Shown: in pieces, positions 63,067-64,000 of the stretch | Position numbering within the stretch: the stretch's first letter is position 1 | How the letters are laid out: the number at the start of each line of letters is the position of its first letter | Assembly (NCBI RefSeq): GCF_900104745.1 | Contig: NZ_LT629732.1 | Span: forward strand, 3,335,981-3,399,980 | Length of the DNA: 64,000 nt | Direction of reading: 5' to 3' | Source: Actinopolymorpha singaporensis | GTDB lineage: Bacteria > Actinomycetota > Actinomycetes > Propionibacteriales > Actinopolymorphaceae | Made by a program: the position numbers and the translations under genes | The notes under the pieces: generated by a model | The model's input: the letters and a program-made list of their open reading frames with translations, nothing else | What the model was told of the DNA's origin: nothing | Database searches by the model: none

Positions 63067-64000
63067 ATGGGAACGACCCGACGGCTTCGGCTCACGGTGT
63101 CCGTGTTCGTCGTGGTCGCCGCGTTCGCCGGAGCCGCGGCCGGATGTACCGACAGCCCGCCCGGAAGCTCCCGGGGCGACCCCGGAGGGTCGAAGGCCGG
63201 AGCCACTGCGGCACCCGGTGGCGAGGCGCAGGCGCTCCAGCGTGACTACGAGGCCGTCGTACGGCACACCCTGATCTCCGTCGTACAGCTCAACGTCACC
63301 GGCGGCGGGCTCGGCTCCGGCATCATCTACGACAAGCAGGGCCACATCGTCACCAACGCGCACGTGCTGGGCCGGTCCACCTCGGTGCAGGTCCTGCTCG
63401 CCACCGGGGGAGCGCCGCTGACCGCGCACCTGGTCGCGGCCTACACACCGAGCGACCTCGCGGTGGTCAAGCTGGACCAGCCGCGGGCGCTGGCACCCGC
63501 GGCGTTCGCCGACTCCACCAAGCTGCGGGTGGGCCAGATCGTGCTGGCCATGGGAAACCCGCTCGGCCTGTCCGGCAGTGTGACCAGCGGCATCATCTCA
63601 GCGGTCGGGCGTACCGTCCCGGAGTCGTCGCGTGACGGCGTGCCGGGCACGACGATCACGAGCATGATCCAGACCTCCGCGCCGATCAACCCGGGCAACA
63701 GCGGCGGCGCCCTGGTCGACCTGACCGGGAAGGTGGTTGGCATCCCCACGCTGGCCGCCACCGACCCACAGGTCGAGGGCGGCGGCGTCGCGGCCGGCAT
63801 CGGGTTCGCCATCCCGAGCAACACCGTGACCCGGATCGCCGGTCAGATCATCAGCCACGGGCGGGTGGTGAACTCCGGCAGGGCGGCGCTCGGCGTGACC
63901 GGCACGACGGTCACCGATCCCCAGGGCACGCCGATCGGCGTCGGCGTCGTGTCCGTGCGCACCGGCAGCGGCGCGGCGAACGCCGGCATCCTGCGCGGCG
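63067..64000 (+). CDS. HtrA-type lipoprotein protease (2), cut by window end
   Basis: 311 residues are seen from ATG 63067. Signal peptide with AAAGC lipobox, VTNAHVL, SDLAVVKL and NPGNSGGAL, with the PDZ domain beginning at the edge. It is about three quarters identical to the preceding gene and clearly a tandem duplicate. Confidence 0.9.
   Translation, partial: MGTTRRLRLTVSVFVVVAAFAGAAAGCTDSPPGSSRGDPGGSKAGATAAPGGEAQALQRDYEAVVRHTLISVVQLNVTGGGLGSGIIYDKQGHIVTNAHVLGRSTSVQVLLATGGAPLTAHLVAAYTPSDLAVVKLDQPRALAPAAFADSTKLRVGQIVLAMGNPLGLSGSVTSGIISAVGRTVPESSRDGVPGTTITSMIQTSAPINPGNSGGALVDLTGKVVGIPTLAATDPQVEGGGVAAGIGFAIPSNTVTRIAGQIISHGRVVNSGRAALGVTGTTVTDPQGTPIGVGVVSVRTGSGAANAGILRG

Noticed and set aside
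61611-63206. Extension of the GGDEF frame to 1108 codons
   Set aside because: The extra part is antisense to the first HtrA gene; the ATG at 61610 gives a normal protein.

Overview
The window is 64 kb of very GC-rich DNA with strong G/C bias at third codon positions. It carries the actinobacterial block clpS, DUF2017, Mec (JAMM protease), cysO, cysM, murI, MBL-fold gene, rph and rdgB, and many genes start with GTG directly behind a -10 box. All of this points to a chromosome of a filamentous or near-filamentous actinomycete. The species cannot be fixed from the sequence alone.

Layout, chromosome left of the element (1-36.69 kb): a truncated MocR-type regulator; an acetyltransferase overlapping a PaiB-like FMN protein; two overlapping ABC exporter half-transporters; a fused 2Fe-2S/molybdopterin dehydrogenase convergent with pncA-pncB (NAD salvage); the clpS to rdgB block, including the sulfur-carrier cysteine pathway Mec-CysO-CysM with a possible leader peptide; a polyprenol-type glycosyltransferase, tRNA-Leu and a bacterioferritin-comigratory peroxiredoxin; a CbiM-PDGLE-CbiQ-CbiO cobalt/nickel ECF transporter behind a Nur-like operator; a GroES paralogue and a FUSC-type membrane protein; a degenerate Mrr-like protein; a frameshifted PASTA lipoprotein; two MASE1 membrane proteins; an ECF sigma factor paired with a DGPF protein; small stress and VOC proteins; and an ATP-dependent DNA ligase.

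Integrated element (36,686-52,741, about 16 kb): an actinomycete integrative and conjugative element (AICE, pSAM2-like) in tRNA-Lys(CTT), bounded by a perfect 38-bp repeat. Its core is a GntR/KorSA-type regulator, small plasmid proteins, a membrane protein plus an FtsK/TraB-type translocase, an RRQRL zinc protein, a rolling-circle HUH initiator (RepSA-like), an excisionase and a tyrosine integrase. The cargo at its left end holds two coiled-coil heptad-repeat proteins, a winged-helix protein, about 0.9 kb of repeated hairpins, and then a clearly lower-GC three-gene cassette: reverse transcriptase, HEPN-motif protein and GIY-YIG-like protein. This cassette is the best candidate for an undescribed (probably anti-phage) system.

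Chromosome right of the element (52.7-64 kb): tRNA-Lys, a phytoene-desaturase-like FAD oxidoreductase, an F420/NADP reductase-like protein, tRNA-His with a strong terminator, oligoribonuclease, a VWA protein with its MoxR-type AAA+ ATPase, a GGDEF protein with a helical N-terminal region, and two tandem HtrA-type lipoprotein proteases, the second cut by the window end.

All functional calls rest on motifs and family knowledge read by eye. No database search was run.
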